Assembly (NCBI GenBank): GCA_013205245.1
Contig: JABMNH010000078.1
Coordinates: 1-50,199, forward strand
DNA length: 50,199 nt
Source of the DNA: Flavobacteriales bacterium
GTDB lineage: Bacteria > Bacteroidota > Bacteroidia > Flavobacteriales > Flavobacteriaceae
Direction of reading: 5' to 3'
The notes beneath the pieces were generated by a model. That model worked only from the letters and a program-made list of their open reading frames with translations, was not told the DNA's origin and ran no database searches. Within the stretch, counting starts at the first letter, position 1. Each line of letters opens with the position of its first letter. Made by a program: the position numbers and the translations under genes. This document shows, in pieces, positions 7,584 to 16,899 of this stretch.

Positions 7584-9034
7584 AATTTTAGAATTGATTT
7601 TAATTCCTTTTTTTCGTTTATCAGTACAATCACAATAAACAAAAACATAAAGAATGTAGATATTAAATAATTTTCTTTAAAGTAATAATAAGAAGTAAAT
7701 GACAAGGCTGTCGAAAGCATTACGTATAATAATACTTTACCCATTTTATAAGGTACATTATAATATTTTTTTCCGTAAAAATAAGAGATGATGGTCATTG
7801 TTCCATAGGCAAAAAAGGTGGCCCAAGCCGAGGCCATAAATCCAATTATGGGAATAAAAACAAGGTTAAAAACAATGGTTATAATTGCCCCAAAAACAGA
7901 AATATACATGCCGTATTTAGTTCTATCCGTCAGTTTATACCAAATAGATAAGTTGTTATAAATACCCAGAAATAAATTGGCTAATAATATAACAGGCACA
8001 ATAGACAAAGCTTGGTAATACTCAGGTTTTCCTAATAAAATAGATGCAAATAAGTTTATATACACCACAACTATTAACATAAATAAGGCACCAACAATTG
8101 TAAACCAAGTCAATATTTTAGCATAGGTTTCTTTGGCGTTCTTTTTATCGGCATGGTTAAAAAAGAAAGGTTCGGCACCCAATCTAAAAGCCATAATATA
8201 TAAGGTCATAAAGACACCCAATTTATAACAGGCGGCATAAATTCCCATATCTTCTTTTCCTATCATTGAGCCGAGTAGTAATTTATCTAAATTTTCATTG
8301 GTAATATAGGCCAAACCACCTATCATAATTGGCCATCCGTAAAGCAACATTTTTTTGAGGATAGTTACATCAAATTCTAATTTAAACTTAAGAATAGAAG
8401 GTAAGAGCATTATAAATGTCACCAAGCTCGCCATTAAATTGGCAATAAAAATGTAAACGACTGTTGGCGTATTTACATAAGATTGTGTAATTATTTCGGG
8501 TAAGCTTATGCCGTTTTTTATAGCATATGGCACAAACCATAAAAAGAACACATTAAAAAAGGCGTAAATTATGATGTTCGAAATTTTATAAAAAGCAAAT
8601 TTTACAGGTTGGTTGGTCACACGTAAATAGGCATACGGAATTACAACCAGTAAATCTAAAGCGGTTACAAGAGTAAGTATTTTAAGGTGTAGTGGATTTG
8701 CAAATCCTAAAGCGGAAGCTAGAGACTGATTAAACAAAAATAAAATTCCTAAAAACAAAAGGGTAGAAGCTAGTAGTGTGATAAACGATGTTGAAACTAT
8801 TTTCCCTTTCTCTTTTTCTTTAGAAAAAAACCTAAAAAAAGCTGTTTCCATGCCAAAGGTTAAAAAGGCAATAAAATATGCCGCAAAAACAAAATACCAT
8901 GTATTTTCTGCATATTTAGTAGAAACCAGAGTGTTGGTATGTAATTTTGTTAATAGAATATTTATAGCTCTGGGTAATACCGCAGCTATGCCATAAATAA
9001 AAGTGTCTTTTAAGAAAGATTTTAAAGTGCTCAA
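7580..9034 (-). CDS. Polysaccharide biosynthesis protein / oligosaccharide flippase
   Basis: A 484-residue polytopic membrane protein with about 14 hydrophobic segments, typical of the MOP superfamily (Wzx-like or MurJ-like) that flips lipid-linked sugars across the inner membrane. The start [25 protein letters not shown] fits the family N-terminus. The initiation codon is TTG; it is supported by a TATATTTG box 18 bases upstream, which leaves a short leader. It overlaps dut by four bases. No glycosyltransferases are nearby, so the substrate (O-antigen-like glycan or other) cannot be assigned. Confidence 0.88.
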   Translation of the reverse strand: MSTLKSFLKDTFIYGIAAVLPRAINILLTKLHTNTLVSTKYAENTWYFVFAAYFIAFLTFGMETAFFRFFSKEKEKGKIVSTSFITLLASTLLFLGILFLFNQSLASALGFANPLHLKILTLVTALDLLVVIPYAYLRVTNQPVKFAFYKISNIIIYAFFNVFFLWFVPYAIKNGISLPEIITQSYVNTPTVVYIFIANLMASLVTFIMLLPSILKFKLEFDVTILKKMLLYGWPIMIGGLAYITNENLDKLLLGSMIGKEDMGIYAACYKLGVFMTLYIMAFRLGAEPFFFNHADKKNAKETYAKILTWFTIVGALFMLIVVVYINLFASILLGKPEYYQALSIVPVILLANLFLGIYNNLSIWYKLTDRTKYGMYISVFGAIITIVFNLVFIPIIGFMASAWATFFAYGTMTIISYFYGKKYYNVPYKMGKVLLYVMLSTALSFTSYYYFKENYLISTFFMFLFIVIVLINEKKELKSILKL

Positions 9035-9052
9035 AAATATATATTAGAAATA

Positions 9053-9060
9053 CAAATATA
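9053..9060 (-). promoter_or_regulatory. Putative -7 box (TATATTTG) for flippase-dut
   Basis: A perfect TAnnTTTG match on the minus strand. A TTTG lies upstream within the rpmA terminator hairpin with a 16-bp spacer, shorter than the usual 19 or so. It implies a new transcript starting immediately after the rplU-rpmA terminator. Confidence 0.45.
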
Positions 9061-9065
9061 AAAAG

Positions 9066-9094
9066 AAAACCCTCACCAAAATGGTAAGGGTTTT
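9066..9094 (-). terminator. Rho-independent terminator of rplU-rpmA
   Basis: AAAACCCTCACCA (9066-9078) pairs with TGGTAAGGGTTTT (9082-9094) with one mismatch. On the minus strand it is followed by a T-rich tail. It lies just after the rpmA stop codon. Confidence 0.8.
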
Positions 9095-9116
9095 CATATT
9101 TTATAAAGAATCTTAA

Positions 9117-9377
9117 TTAAGCTTCAATAGGAACTATTGAAATATAAGATTTGTTGTCTTTTTTTCTTGTAAATTTTACAATCCCATCAACTTTTGCGTG
9201 AATAGTATGGTCTTTTCCCATATAAACATTTTCACCAGGATGATGTGTTGTACCTCTTTGACGGATAATTATGTTACCAGCAATGGCACCTTGACCTCCA
9301 AAAATCTTTACACCTAAGCGTTTAGATTCTGATTCTCTACCGTTATTTGAACTACCTGCACCTTTTTTATGAGCCAT
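9117..9377 (-). CDS. rpmA: 50S ribosomal protein L27
   Basis: bL27 lies at the peptidyl-transferase centre and helps place tRNAs. At 86 residues it is full length. The N-terminus [24 protein letters not shown] and [23 protein letters not shown] are diagnostic. There is no Firmicutes-type N-terminal extension. It lies 23 bases downstream of rplU in the standard two-gene operon and is followed by a clear terminator. Confidence 0.98.
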   Translation of the reverse strand: MAHKKGAGSSNNGRESESKRLGVKIFGGQGAIAGNIIIRQRGTTHHPGENVYMGKDHTIHAKVDGIVKFTRKKDNKSYISIVPIEA

Positions 9378-9400
9378 GATATTTTGTTTTTACAGTTTTA

Positions 9401-9883
9401 TTATTTTTTAGTTGTATCCTTTTTAGGCGCTGCTTTTTTTGCAGGTGCTTTTTTTACAGCTTTGTCAGCTGCAGGAGCACTTGTTTTTTTAGCGGCAGCC
9501 TTTGGCTTAGCATCTGCTTTTGGTGCAGTTTCTTCTTTGGTAACTTTAGCAACAATAACTTTTTTAGGAGCTGCTTTAGTACCAATACTTTCAATTTGGA
9601 TATAAGTTAAAGCTTGACGGTGTCCGTTTTTAACTTTATAACCTTTTCTTCGTTTCTTTTTGAAAACGATTACTTTGTCACCTTTTAAGTGCTTTAAGAT
9701 TTTGGCTTCAACAGAAGCATCTTTTATAGCTGGGGCGCCAATAGTTACTTTGCCATCATCTAAAAGAAGCACTTTATCAAAACTAACGTTTGATCCTTCT
9801 TCTCCTGCTAAACGATGAACAAATACTTTTTGGTCTTTTACTACTTTAAACTGTTGCCCTGCTATCTCTACGATTGCGTACAT
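9401..9883 (-). CDS. rplU: 50S ribosomal protein L21 with C-terminal Lys/Ala-rich extension
   Basis: bL21 binds 23S rRNA in the large subunit. The first 103 or so residues are the canonical domain (MYAIVEIAGQQFKV, KRRKGYKVKNGHRQ, TYIQIESI). The last 55 or so form a low-complexity tail rich in Ala, Lys and Pro (PKADAKPKAAAKKTS, KKAPAKKAAPKKD), making the protein 160 residues against about 103 in E. coli. Such tails occur in Flavobacteriia L21 proteins and are probably disordered and RNA-contacting. It is first in the rplU-rpmA operon behind a strong -33/-7 promoter. Confidence 0.97.
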   Translation of the reverse strand: MYAIVEIAGQQFKVVKDQKVFVHRLAGEEGSNVSFDKVLLLDDGKVTIGAPAIKDASVEAKILKHLKGDKVIVFKKKRRKGYKVKNGHRQALTYIQIESIGTKAAPKKVIVAKVTKEETAPKADAKPKAAAKKTSAPAADKAVKKAPAKKAAPKKDTTKK

Positions 9884-9940
9884 AAGTATTTAAAATTTAC
9901 TTTAATTAATTAAGTGCTTTTATCATTTTAAAAGCGGGTG

Positions 9941-9971
9941 CAAATATAAGTTTAATTTGTTTAATAACAAA
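9941..9971 (-). promoter_or_regulatory. Promoter of rplU-rpmA (TTTG - 19 bp - TATATTTG)
   Basis: On the minus strand a TTTG (9971-9968) and a TATATTTG (9948-9941) are separated by exactly 19 bases. This is a near-ideal Bacteroidota housekeeping promoter, about 58 bases before the rplU start. Confidence 0.7.
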
Positions 9972-10062
9972 TTATTTTAAACAAGGTTTTTATGTAACAA
10001 TATGTTAAAAAATGATACTAATAATTTAACTTAAAAGTAGTTAACTTTATAACTTAATTTAT

Positions 10063-10070
10063 TATATTTG
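10063..10070 (+). promoter_or_regulatory. Putative -7 box (TATATTTG) for the M16 peptidase pair
   Basis: An exact TAnnTTTG match 22 bases before the first M16 ATG. The -33 position is AT-rich without a clear TTTG. Confidence 0.5.
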
Positions 10071-10092
10071 ATTACATTAAAAAAAACAGTCT

Positions 10093-11424
10093 ATGAAATT
10101 AAAAATTTTTACCATTGTCGGTTTTTTCGCTTTAGTAGCGACAACTACAATGGCGCAACAAGTCAAATTCGAAGAATATGATTTAGATAACGGTTTGCAC
10201 GTTATCATGCATCAAGACAACACAGCTCCTGTGGTAACAACTTCGGTTATGTATCACGTAGGTGCAAAGAATGAAGCTAAAAATCGCACTGGTTTTGCGC
10301 ATTTTTTTGAACACCTTTTATTTGAAGGCACCAAAAACATTGAACGCGGCGAGTGGTCTAAAATTGTGAGCGCAAATGGCGGATTAGACAATGCAAACAC
10401 CACAGACGATCGTACGTATTATTTTGAAACCTTTCCTTCAAATAATGTAGAATTAGGTTTATGGATGGAAGCCGAACGTATGTTGCATCCAATTATTAAT
10501 AAAATAGGTGTTGATACACAAAATGAGGTGGTTAAAGAAGAAAAACGCATGCGCGTAGATAACCAACCTTATGGGCATTTTTTAGAACAAGTTAAATTAA
10601 AACTGTTTACAAATCATCCATATCATCATACCACCATCGGTTTGATGAAAGATTTAGACGATGCAACTTTAGATGAATTTTTAGCTTTCAATCATAAATT
10701 TTATGTGCCAAATAACGCTACGTTAGTTGTTGCTGGCGATATTGATATCGTTCAAACCAAAGCCATGGTTGCTAAATATTTTAGTGATATCCCTAAAGGG
10801 GACCCAGTTACTTATACTAAAGTTGAAGAAGATCCAATAACAGAGGAATTAAAAACTTCGTATAACGATCCTAATATTCAGATTCCAGCTATTATGGCGG
10901 CTTACCGAACACCTTCTATGAAAGACAGAGATGCTTATGTTTTAGATATGGTATCTACTCTTTTAAGTGATGGAAAAAGCTCTCGCATGTACAAACAAAT
11001 GGTTGATATTGATAAAAAAGCGCTTCAAGTGGGTGCTATAAATTTGAGTCAAGAAGATTATGGCATGTATATAGTTTATGCCTTGCCAATGGGTAAAACG
11101 GATTTAGATGATGTTTTAGCCGATATCGGCACACAAATTAATAAGGTTCAAACCGAATTGATATCAGAAAACGAATATCAAAAACTTCAGAATAAATTCG
11201 AAAACCAATTTGTGAATGCCAATGCTAGCGTTCAAGGTATTGCTAATTCGTTAGTTAGATATCAAATGCTATATGGCAATACCAATTTAATTAACGATGA
11301 AATTAAAATTTACCGTTCAATTACACGCGAAGAAATAAGAGACGTTGCTAAAAAATATCTAAACGCAAACCAACGTCTGGTATTAAAATACTTACCTAAA
11401 GCTAAAGAAGACTCTAAAAAATAA
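10093..11424 (+). CDS. M16 family zinc metallopeptidase, catalytic subunit
   Basis: A 443-residue predicted periplasmic or outer-membrane-associated protease. A signal peptide spans about residues 1-22 (cleavage after TTTMA). The inverted zinc motif HxxEH is present as H70-F-F-E-H74 in GFAHFFEHLLFEG, with a downstream Glu near 152 (NEVVKEEKR) as third ligand. The length corresponds to one M16 half (N- and C-terminal subdomains), as in bacterial heterodimeric PqqL/SPH2682-type peptidases. It is followed after four bases by a partner lacking the zinc motif, implying an alpha/beta heterodimer. The substrate is unknown. Confidence 0.92.
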   Translation: MKLKIFTIVGFFALVATTTMAQQVKFEEYDLDNGLHVIMHQDNTAPVVTTSVMYHVGAKNEAKNRTGFAHFFEHLLFEGTKNIERGEWSKIVSANGGLDNANTTDDRTYYFETFPSNNVELGLWMEAERMLHPIINKIGVDTQNEVVKEEKRMRVDNQPYGHFLEQVKLKLFTNHPYHHTTIGLMKDLDDATLDEFLAFNHKFYVPNNATLVVAGDIDIVQTKAMVAKYFSDIPKGDPVTYTKVEEDPITEELKTSYNDPNIQIPAIMAAYRTPSMKDRDAYVLDMVSTLLSDGKSSRMYKQMVDIDKKALQVGAINLSQEDYGMYIVYALPMGKTDLDDVLADIGTQINKVQTELISENEYQKLQNKFENQFVNANASVQGIANSLVRYQMLYGNTNLINDEIKIYRSITREEIRDVAKKYLNANQRLVLKYLPKAKEDSKK

Positions 11425-11428
11425 ATAT

Positions 11429-13486
11429 ATGAAAACTAAAATATTCGCGTTTACGGTAGCTTTTTTACTATCGTTTTCAATTAGCGCACAACTAGATAGA
11501 AGTGTAAGACCTAAAAAAGGACCAGCTCCTAAAATTAATTTAGGAGCCCCCGCTATGTTTACACTTAAAAATGGACTTAAAGTTTTGGTTGTAGAAAACC
11601 ACAAACTGCCACGTGTTTCGGCTACTTTAACAATAGATAATAGCCCAGCTATTTTTGGAGATAAAAAAGGTCAAGATGATTTATTAGGGGCTTTGCTTGG
11701 CAACGGCACAACGTCTATTTCTAAAGATAAATTTAATGAAGAAGTCGATTTTTTAGGGGCACGTCTTAACTTTTGGGACAGTGGTGCCAATGCAAGTTCT
11801 CTATCAAAATACTTCGAAAGAATTTTAAGCCTTATGGCCGATGGCGTTATAAACCCTATTTTTTCTCAAGAAGAATTCGATAAAGAAAAAGACAAACTTT
11901 TAGAAGGTTTAAAAAATGAAGATAAAGATGTTAAAGCCATCGCCAGACGCATTCAAAATATTGTGGCCTATGGTAAAAATCACCCTTACGGTGAATATAC
12001 CTCTGCAAAATCTGTTAAAAATGTTGTATTAGCCGATGTTGTTAACCATTATAAAACCTATTACAAACCCAATAATGCCTATTTGGTTGTGGTGGGTGAT
12101 GTTACTGTAAAAGACGTCAAAAAATTGATTAAAAAACAATTTAAAAATTGGGCTTCAGCTGATGTGCCAGTGGTAAATATACCAGCAGTGACAGAAGTTA
12201 ATAAAACAACAGTTTACTTTGTAGATATGCCTGATGCTGTTCAGTCTGAAGTGGCTGTTATGGAAACATCAAATCTTAATAAAAAAGAAGCCGATTATTT
12301 TGATATGCTTTTAGCAAATAAAATATTAGGAGGCGGTGCTACAGCACGTTTGTTTATGAATTTAAGAGAAGACAAAGGTTTTACTTATGGTGCCTATTCT
12401 GGTTTGCAATTACGTAAATATGCGCCAAGCAGGTTCAGTGCTTCGGCAAGTGTTAGAAATGCTGTAACAGATAGTGCGGTGGTTGAATTTATGAGCGAAA
12501 TTAAAAAAATCCGTACAGAAAAAGTAAGCGCAACCGAACTGAAAGAATCTATTGCAAATTACGAAGGTAGCTTTGTTATGGCACTTGAAAGACCTCAAAC
12601 TATTGCGCAATATGCTTTAGATATTCAACGTGAAAATTTGCCAGAAAATTTTTACACAACCTATTTGCAAAAATTAAATGCAGTAGGAATTGATGGTGTA
12701 CAATTAGCTGCTGGTAAATATGTTAAAGACAACAATGAAGCTATTGTAATTGTAGGAAAAGCTTCAGACATTTTACCTTCTTTAGAAAAATTACCTTATC
12801 CAATTGTTTATCTTGACATCACTGGTAACAAAACAAAGAAACCAGAATTCAGCAAACCTATTCCTGCGGGTGTTACAGCAACCACTATTTTAAATAGCTA
12901 TTTTAGAGCTATTGGTGGTGTAGATAAAATAAATGCAGTGAATACTATTTTATCTAATTACGAAGTTACTGTACAAGGCATGAGTCTTTCTTTAGAAGTT
13001 AAAGGTATGTCGCCAAATAGTGTTTCAGCTACAATGTCTATGATGGGTAATGTGATGTCTAAACAAGTTTTTGATGGTGAAAAAGGTTATGCCGAAGGTG
13101 GCGGTCAAAAGATGGATGTGACAGGTGAAGATTTAGAAAATATGAAATCAGATACAAAACCATTTAGCGAAAAGGGATATTTGGCATCAGCCAAACTTCT
13201 AAAAATTGAAACTATTAATGGAGAAGATGCTTATGTTTTACAAGTAACAAAGAATAAAAAAGCTTATTACAGTGTTGTAACAGGGTTAAAACTTAGAGAA
13301 GTAACATCGCGTAAGTTGCCTAATGGAACAGACTTTGAACAAGCTATTAATTTTGCCGATTATAAAGCTGTTGATGGCGTTTTATTTCCACATACCATGA
13401 GTATGAAAATGGGACCACAAACTTTAGATTTTAAATTAATTTCTGCTAAACTAAACGAAGGTGTTAGTGCAGACGATTTTAAATAG
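11429..13486 (+). CDS. M16 family non-catalytic partner with C-terminal lipoprotein-sorting-like domain
   Basis: A 685-residue exported protein (signal peptide about 1-20, ending FSISA). Residues 40-460 are an M16 fold, but where HxxEH should lie the sequence reads DDLLGALLGNGTTS, so the zinc site is absent. The conserved GFTYGAYSG loop of the C-terminal subdomain is kept. Residues about 490-685 form an extra, mostly beta domain resembling the outer-membrane-lipoprotein-sorting (LolA/LolB-like) or DUF4292-like fold; this part is inferred by pattern only. The two-gene layout matches heterodimeric M16 proteases in which the inactive subunit completes the chamber. Confidence 0.88.
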   Translation: MKTKIFAFTVAFLLSFSISAQLDRSVRPKKGPAPKINLGAPAMFTLKNGLKVLVVENHKLPRVSATLTIDNSPAIFGDKKGQDDLLGALLGNGTTSISKDKFNEEVDFLGARLNFWDSGANASSLSKYFERILSLMADGVINPIFSQEEFDKEKDKLLEGLKNEDKDVKAIARRIQNIVAYGKNHPYGEYTSAKSVKNVVLADVVNHYKTYYKPNNAYLVVVGDVTVKDVKKLIKKQFKNWASADVPVVNIPAVTEVNKTTVYFVDMPDAVQSEVAVMETSNLNKKEADYFDMLLANKILGGGATARLFMNLREDKGFTYGAYSGLQLRKYAPSRFSASASVRNAVTDSAVVEFMSEIKKIRTEKVSATELKESIANYEGSFVMALERPQTIAQYALDIQRENLPENFYTTYLQKLNAVGIDGVQLAAGKYVKDNNEAIVIVGKASDILPSLEKLPYPIVYLDITGNKTKKPEFSKPIPAGVTATTILNSYFRAIGGVDKINAVNTILSNYEVTVQGMSLSLEVKGMSPNSVSATMSMMGNVMSKQVFDGEKGYAEGGGQKMDVTGEDLENMKSDTKPFSEKGYLASAKLLKIETINGEDAYVLQVTKNKKAYYSVVTGLKLREVTSRKLPNGTDFEQAINFADYKAVDGVLFPHTMSMKMGPQTLDFKLISAKLNEGVSADDFK

Positions 13487-13506
13487 ACCTTTAAACTGAT
13501 AATTTT

Positions 13507-13541
13507 AAAAGGTGTATTCGTAATGAATGCACCTTTTTTTT
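13507..13541 (+). terminator. Rho-independent terminator after the M16 pair
   Basis: AAAGGTGTATTC pairs with GAATGCACCTTT (one G-T pair) around a short loop and runs into eight T residues. It lies between the convergent M16 and EamA genes and abuts the EamA stop codon, so it may serve both. Confidence 0.8.
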
Positions 13542-14418
13542 ATGTCGATTTTTTGCTCGATAAGTAAACCCCAGCAAATACTATTACAGAGGCAAAAATT
13601 TGAGATAACATAAATTTTTCACCATCTAAAACGCCTAACGCAACAGCCGTAATCGGAATTAAATATGTAACCGAGGATGAAAATACAGGCGATGAAATTT
13701 GAACAAGTTTATTAAACATTGTCTTTGCTAATGCTGTTCCAAAAACAGATAATATAGCCAAGTAAAGTAATGACAAATTAAGGGCTTTGTTTTCTATTGT
13801 ATATGTATTAAAAAAACCAGTAAAGTAAAGAATGATAAATGCCGGAATTATCATCACCGCAAAATTAGCAGTTGTGATACTTAATGCGCCTAGATCTTTT
13901 AAATCCCTTTTCAGAATATTCACATTAAAGGCGTAACCAATAGATGCTATAATAGGTAATAAGGCAAAAATATAATTCTGATTTGAATTAATATTGGCAC
14001 TCGAAATAATTAGAATAAGTGTGCCTAAAAAACCAATAAACACACCTGCTTTTTGAAATTTATTAAACTTAAATCCGAATATTAAAGCGCCAATAATAAG
14101 CGTATTTAAAGGTGTTAAAGAGTTTAGAATAGAAGTTATAGAACTGTCAATTCCTTTTATGGCATAGGCAAATAAAAACACAGGAAAAAAAGTACCTAGT
14201 GCTGCAGTAATAAATATAGGTTTATAATGTTCTTTTTTTATTTGGCTTAAGCTTTTAAAACCAACAATAAATAGGGTTATGGCAGTAAAACTAATTCGAA
14301 GTGTACCCACTTGAATAGGCGTTAATCCTACCAAAGATTTTTTCATAAGAATAAAAGAACTGCCCCAAATTAAGGACAATACAATTAAATAAACCCAACG
14401 TCTGTTAGCATCGTTCAT
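13540..14418 (-). CDS. EamA/DMT family transporter
   Basis: A 292-residue inner-membrane protein with ten predicted membrane segments arranged as two EamA repeats. The first repeat begins YLIVLSLIWGSSFILMKKSL, the typical WGSSF motif. Family members export or import small metabolites; the substrate cannot be read. It is transcribed in the same direction as gldD, 61 bases downstream of that gene, and may be read through from it. Its end meets the M16 terminator. Confidence 0.88.
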   Translation of the reverse strand: MNDANRRWVYLIVLSLIWGSSFILMKKSLVGLTPIQVGTLRISFTAITLFIVGFKSLSQIKKEHYKPIFITAALGTFFPVFLFAYAIKGIDSSITSILNSLTPLNTLIIGALIFGFKFNKFQKAGVFIGFLGTLILIISSANINSNQNYIFALLPIIASIGYAFNVNILKRDLKDLGALSITTANFAVMIIPAFIILYFTGFFNTYTIENKALNLSLLYLAILSVFGTALAKTMFNKLVQISSPVFSSSVTYLIPITAVALGVLDGEKFMLSQIFASVIVFAGVYLSSKKST

Positions 14419-14479
14419 AGGAAATAATAAAGCGCAAAAATCCGAAAAAATTAGTTAGTAATAGAAGAGAAGTCTGGAA

Positions 14480-15055
14480 TTAATTTTTATTTTTCCAAGA
14501 AATACTTTCCACCAAATGGCGTACTTCTTTTTCTAAGTAATTTACAGCAGGGTAAATTGAGTCGTAATTTGGTACAGCTTTAAAATAAACAGCGCCAGTT
14601 ATAAAATTTAAGGTGCTATCTGTAGCGTGAAACTGCAGTTGAGAAGCAGCATTGCCAGTTACATTATACAATGTGGCATACACTTTTTTAGATGTATTTA
14701 TGTAAGGCTGACTGCTGATGCCATCGGCTTTAATGGCGTGACTATAGGTAAGCTTTTCGGCATCTTGTAAAAGTGCCTTAATGTTATTGGTTACTGGTTT
14801 ATAGGTAATGTCTATCGATGCTTTTAACAAAGGATAATTAATGGTTATCCAACAATTATTTTTAACAGTAACTAGGGCTATATCTGAATATTCAAAACTA
14901 AAAGGACAGTCGGTATTAAAAAGAGTGTAAGTAACATCAGGATATTTTAAACTTAATTGGGCTTTTGGTTTTGGCAAGACTGACGAATTATTTTTACATG
15001 ACGATAGTAAAAATAAACCTATAAAAATGGCCGCAATTAAAGGGCTTTTAAGCAT
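14480..15055 (-). CDS. gldD: Gliding motility lipoprotein GldD
   Basis: GldD is a lipoprotein required for gliding in Flavobacterium johnsoniae. This copy has 191 residues. A lipoprotein signal is clear (IFIGLFLLSSCKNN, lipid Cys at about 20). The body contains LSLKYPDVTYTLFNTDCPFSFEYS and NCWITINYPLL, which match the GldD family as I know it. It overlaps the end of gldE by eight bases, the order known from F. johnsoniae (gldE then gldD). The identification rests on both family pattern and synteny. Confidence 0.93.
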   Translation of the reverse strand: MLKSPLIAAIFIGLFLLSSCKNNSSVLPKPKAQLSLKYPDVTYTLFNTDCPFSFEYSDIALVTVKNNCWITINYPLLKASIDITYKPVTNNIKALLQDAEKLTYSHAIKADGISSQPYINTSKKVYATLYNVTGNAASQLQFHATDSTLNFITGAVYFKAVPNYDSIYPAVNYLEKEVRHLVESISWKNKN

Positions 15056-16385
15056 TATCTTGGTTTAGAGTTACCTTAATTTGTTTGATGCGTTTTTCGT
15101 CTAAAGCTTCTATTTTAAATAATAAGAACTTGAATTTTAACTTATCGTTTTTAGAAGGGAATTTCCCTTTTAATTCGAGTAAAAATCCGGCAAGAGTCTC
15201 GGCTTCGCCTTTGGCTTCTTCAATAATTTCTTCTTCAATATTAATTACTTGACAAAAGTCTTTTAAAGAGATTTTTCCTTCAAAAATAAAGTTATTGTCA
15301 TCAATTTTAGAATAATTTAATTCGTCAGTGTCAAACTCATCGCTAATTTCGCCCACAATTTCTTCAATAATATCCTCTAAAGATAAAAGCCCAGAAGTAC
15401 CACCATATTCATCTACAACAATGGCAATATGAATTTTCTTTTCTTGAAACTCTTTTAATAAGTCGTCTAGTTTTTTGTTTTCTGGAACAAAGAAAGGTTC
15501 GCGCAAAAGTTGTAACCAATTAAAATTCTTTTCATTTAAATAAGGTAATAAATCTTTTGCGTAAAGCACGCCAATTATGGTATCTGTATTGTCTTTATAA
15601 ATAGGGATTCGAGAAAAGCCTCTTTTTACAATAATTGGAAGAATGTCTTCATATTTTTCATCGTGCGAAAGCGCAAAAATATCCATACGCGGAATCATAA
15701 TTTGCCGTGCTTCTGTATTGCCAAAACTCACAATACCTTTTAATATTTTTTGTTCGTCTTGCGTGGCATTTCCTTTTGTTAATTCAAAAGCTTGCGATAG
15801 TTTTTCAACAGACATATCGCTTGTTTTTTTTCTTAACCTTGATTCAATGCTGTTATTCAATCCAATTAATGGATAGCTTAAAAAAGACAATAAATTATTT
15901 AAAATATGTATTGGCCCCGCCATTTTTGATGCAAAAGAGAGTGCATTTCTATTGGCATAAATCTTTGGAAGCACTTCGCCAAAAAGTAATATTACAAAGG
16001 TAATGGCAACAAGCTCTATTAAGATTTTTAAATTGGCTGTAAAATAGATGAAATTTACTTTTATGCTCACAGAACTAAAGTAATTTTCAATTATTAAGTG
16101 CGATAAAATAACAATGGCAATATTTATAAAATTATTGGATATTAAAATTGTGGCTAATAATTTTTTAGGACGCTCTAAAAGTTTTACAACATGTTGATCG
16201 CTATTTGACTTTGAAATTAATGCCTGATCTAAATCTGTTTGTGAGAGAGAGAAAAAAGCCACTTCTGATCCAGATATTAATGCAGATAGCAATAACAATA
16301 TGAGCAGACTTCCAATATATGCCACTGGCATCCAGTTTATTAAAATTGGGGTGATTAAAAACAGTAACGCGGGTTCGGGATCCAA
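15048..16385 (-). CDS. gldE: Gliding motility-associated protein GldE (CNNM/CBS domain)
   Basis: GldE is a 445-residue inner-membrane protein related to CorC/HlyC transporters. It has an N-terminal CNNM (DUF21) region with four hydrophobic segments (about 20-200, containing SGSEVAFFSLSQTDLDQ), a CBS pair (about 215-345, with IMIPRMDIFALS and VVDEYGGTSGLLSLEDIIEEIVGEI) and a C-terminal CorC/HlyC domain. The start is a TTG giving MDPEPALLF, which fits GldE N-termini; no ATG lies between it and ssb. It overlaps gldD by eight bases. In F. johnsoniae GldE works with GldD. Confidence 0.93.
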   Translation of the reverse strand: MDPEPALLFLITPILINWMPVAYIGSLLILLLLSALISGSEVAFFSLSQTDLDQALISKSNSDQHVVKLLERPKKLLATILISNNFINIAIVILSHLIIENYFSSVSIKVNFIYFTANLKILIELVAITFVILLFGEVLPKIYANRNALSFASKMAGPIHILNNLLSFLSYPLIGLNNSIESRLRKKTSDMSVEKLSQAFELTKGNATQDEQKILKGIVSFGNTEARQIMIPRMDIFALSHDEKYEDILPIIVKRGFSRIPIYKDNTDTIIGVLYAKDLLPYLNEKNFNWLQLLREPFFVPENKKLDDLLKEFQEKKIHIAIVVDEYGGTSGLLSLEDIIEEIVGEISDEFDTDELNYSKIDDNNFIFEGKISLKDFCQVINIEEEIIEEAKGEAETLAGFLLELKGKFPSKNDKLKFKFLLFKIEALDEKRIKQIKVTLNQDNA

Positions 16386-16402
16386 ATTGAAATGTTTATT
16401 TT

Positions 16403-16849
16403 TTAAAATGGTAAATCATCATCAGATGCTTCTTTAGGTTCAACAACTGGCGCTTTGTTAGCAGTATTTTGTTGTTGTGTCTCTGTATAAGTTGTGGTAT
16501 TTGTTTGTCCTTTTTTATCGGTTAAGAATGTCAAATCAACAACATGAATCTCTGTTGTATAATGTTTTAAACCATCTTGACCTTCCCATTGGCGGGTTTT
16601 TATTTTACCTTCTACATAAACGCGGTCGCCTTTTGTAAGATATTTTTCGCAGACTTCGGCTAATTTATTTTTAACAACAATATTGTGCCATTCTGTAGAA
16701 GTCACTTTTTCGCCTGTTTGTTTATTTGTATACGTTTCGTTGGTGGCTATTGGGAATCTACCAATAGCGTTGCCACCATCAAAATAATGCATTTTAATTT
16801 CATCTCCTAAATGCCCAATTAGCATTACTTTATTAAGTGTACCAGCCAT
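16403..16849 (-). CDS. ssb: Single-stranded DNA-binding protein
   Basis: SSB coats single-stranded DNA in replication and repair. The protein has 148 residues, with an N-terminal OB fold (MAGTLNKVMLIGHLGDEI, TEWHNIVVKNKLAEVCEKYL, GDRVYVEGKIKTRQWEGQDG). It continues into a Gln/Thr-rich linker and ends in the acidic interaction tip DDDLPF. It lies 17 bases before gldE and behind mutY, the conserved Flavobacteriia order. A TACTTTTG box upstream suggests its own promoter. Confidence 0.97.
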   Translation of the reverse strand: MAGTLNKVMLIGHLGDEIKMHYFDGGNAIGRFPIATNETYTNKQTGEKVTSTEWHNIVVKNKLAEVCEKYLTKGDRVYVEGKIKTRQWEGQDGLKHYTTEIHVVDLTFLTDKKGQTNTTTYTETQQQNTANKAPVVEPKEASDDDLPF

Positions 16850-16882
16850 GTTTTGTCTTTATTTTTTAAGTTTTAATTATTT

Positions 16883-16890
16883 CAAAAGTA
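16883..16890 (-). promoter_or_regulatory. Putative -7 box (TACTTTTG) for ssb-gldE-gldD
   Basis: A minus-strand TAnnTTTG match 33 bases before the ssb start, in the short mutY-ssb gap. No good -33 element was seen. Confidence 0.4.
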
Positions 16891-16899
16891 ATGAAAAAA

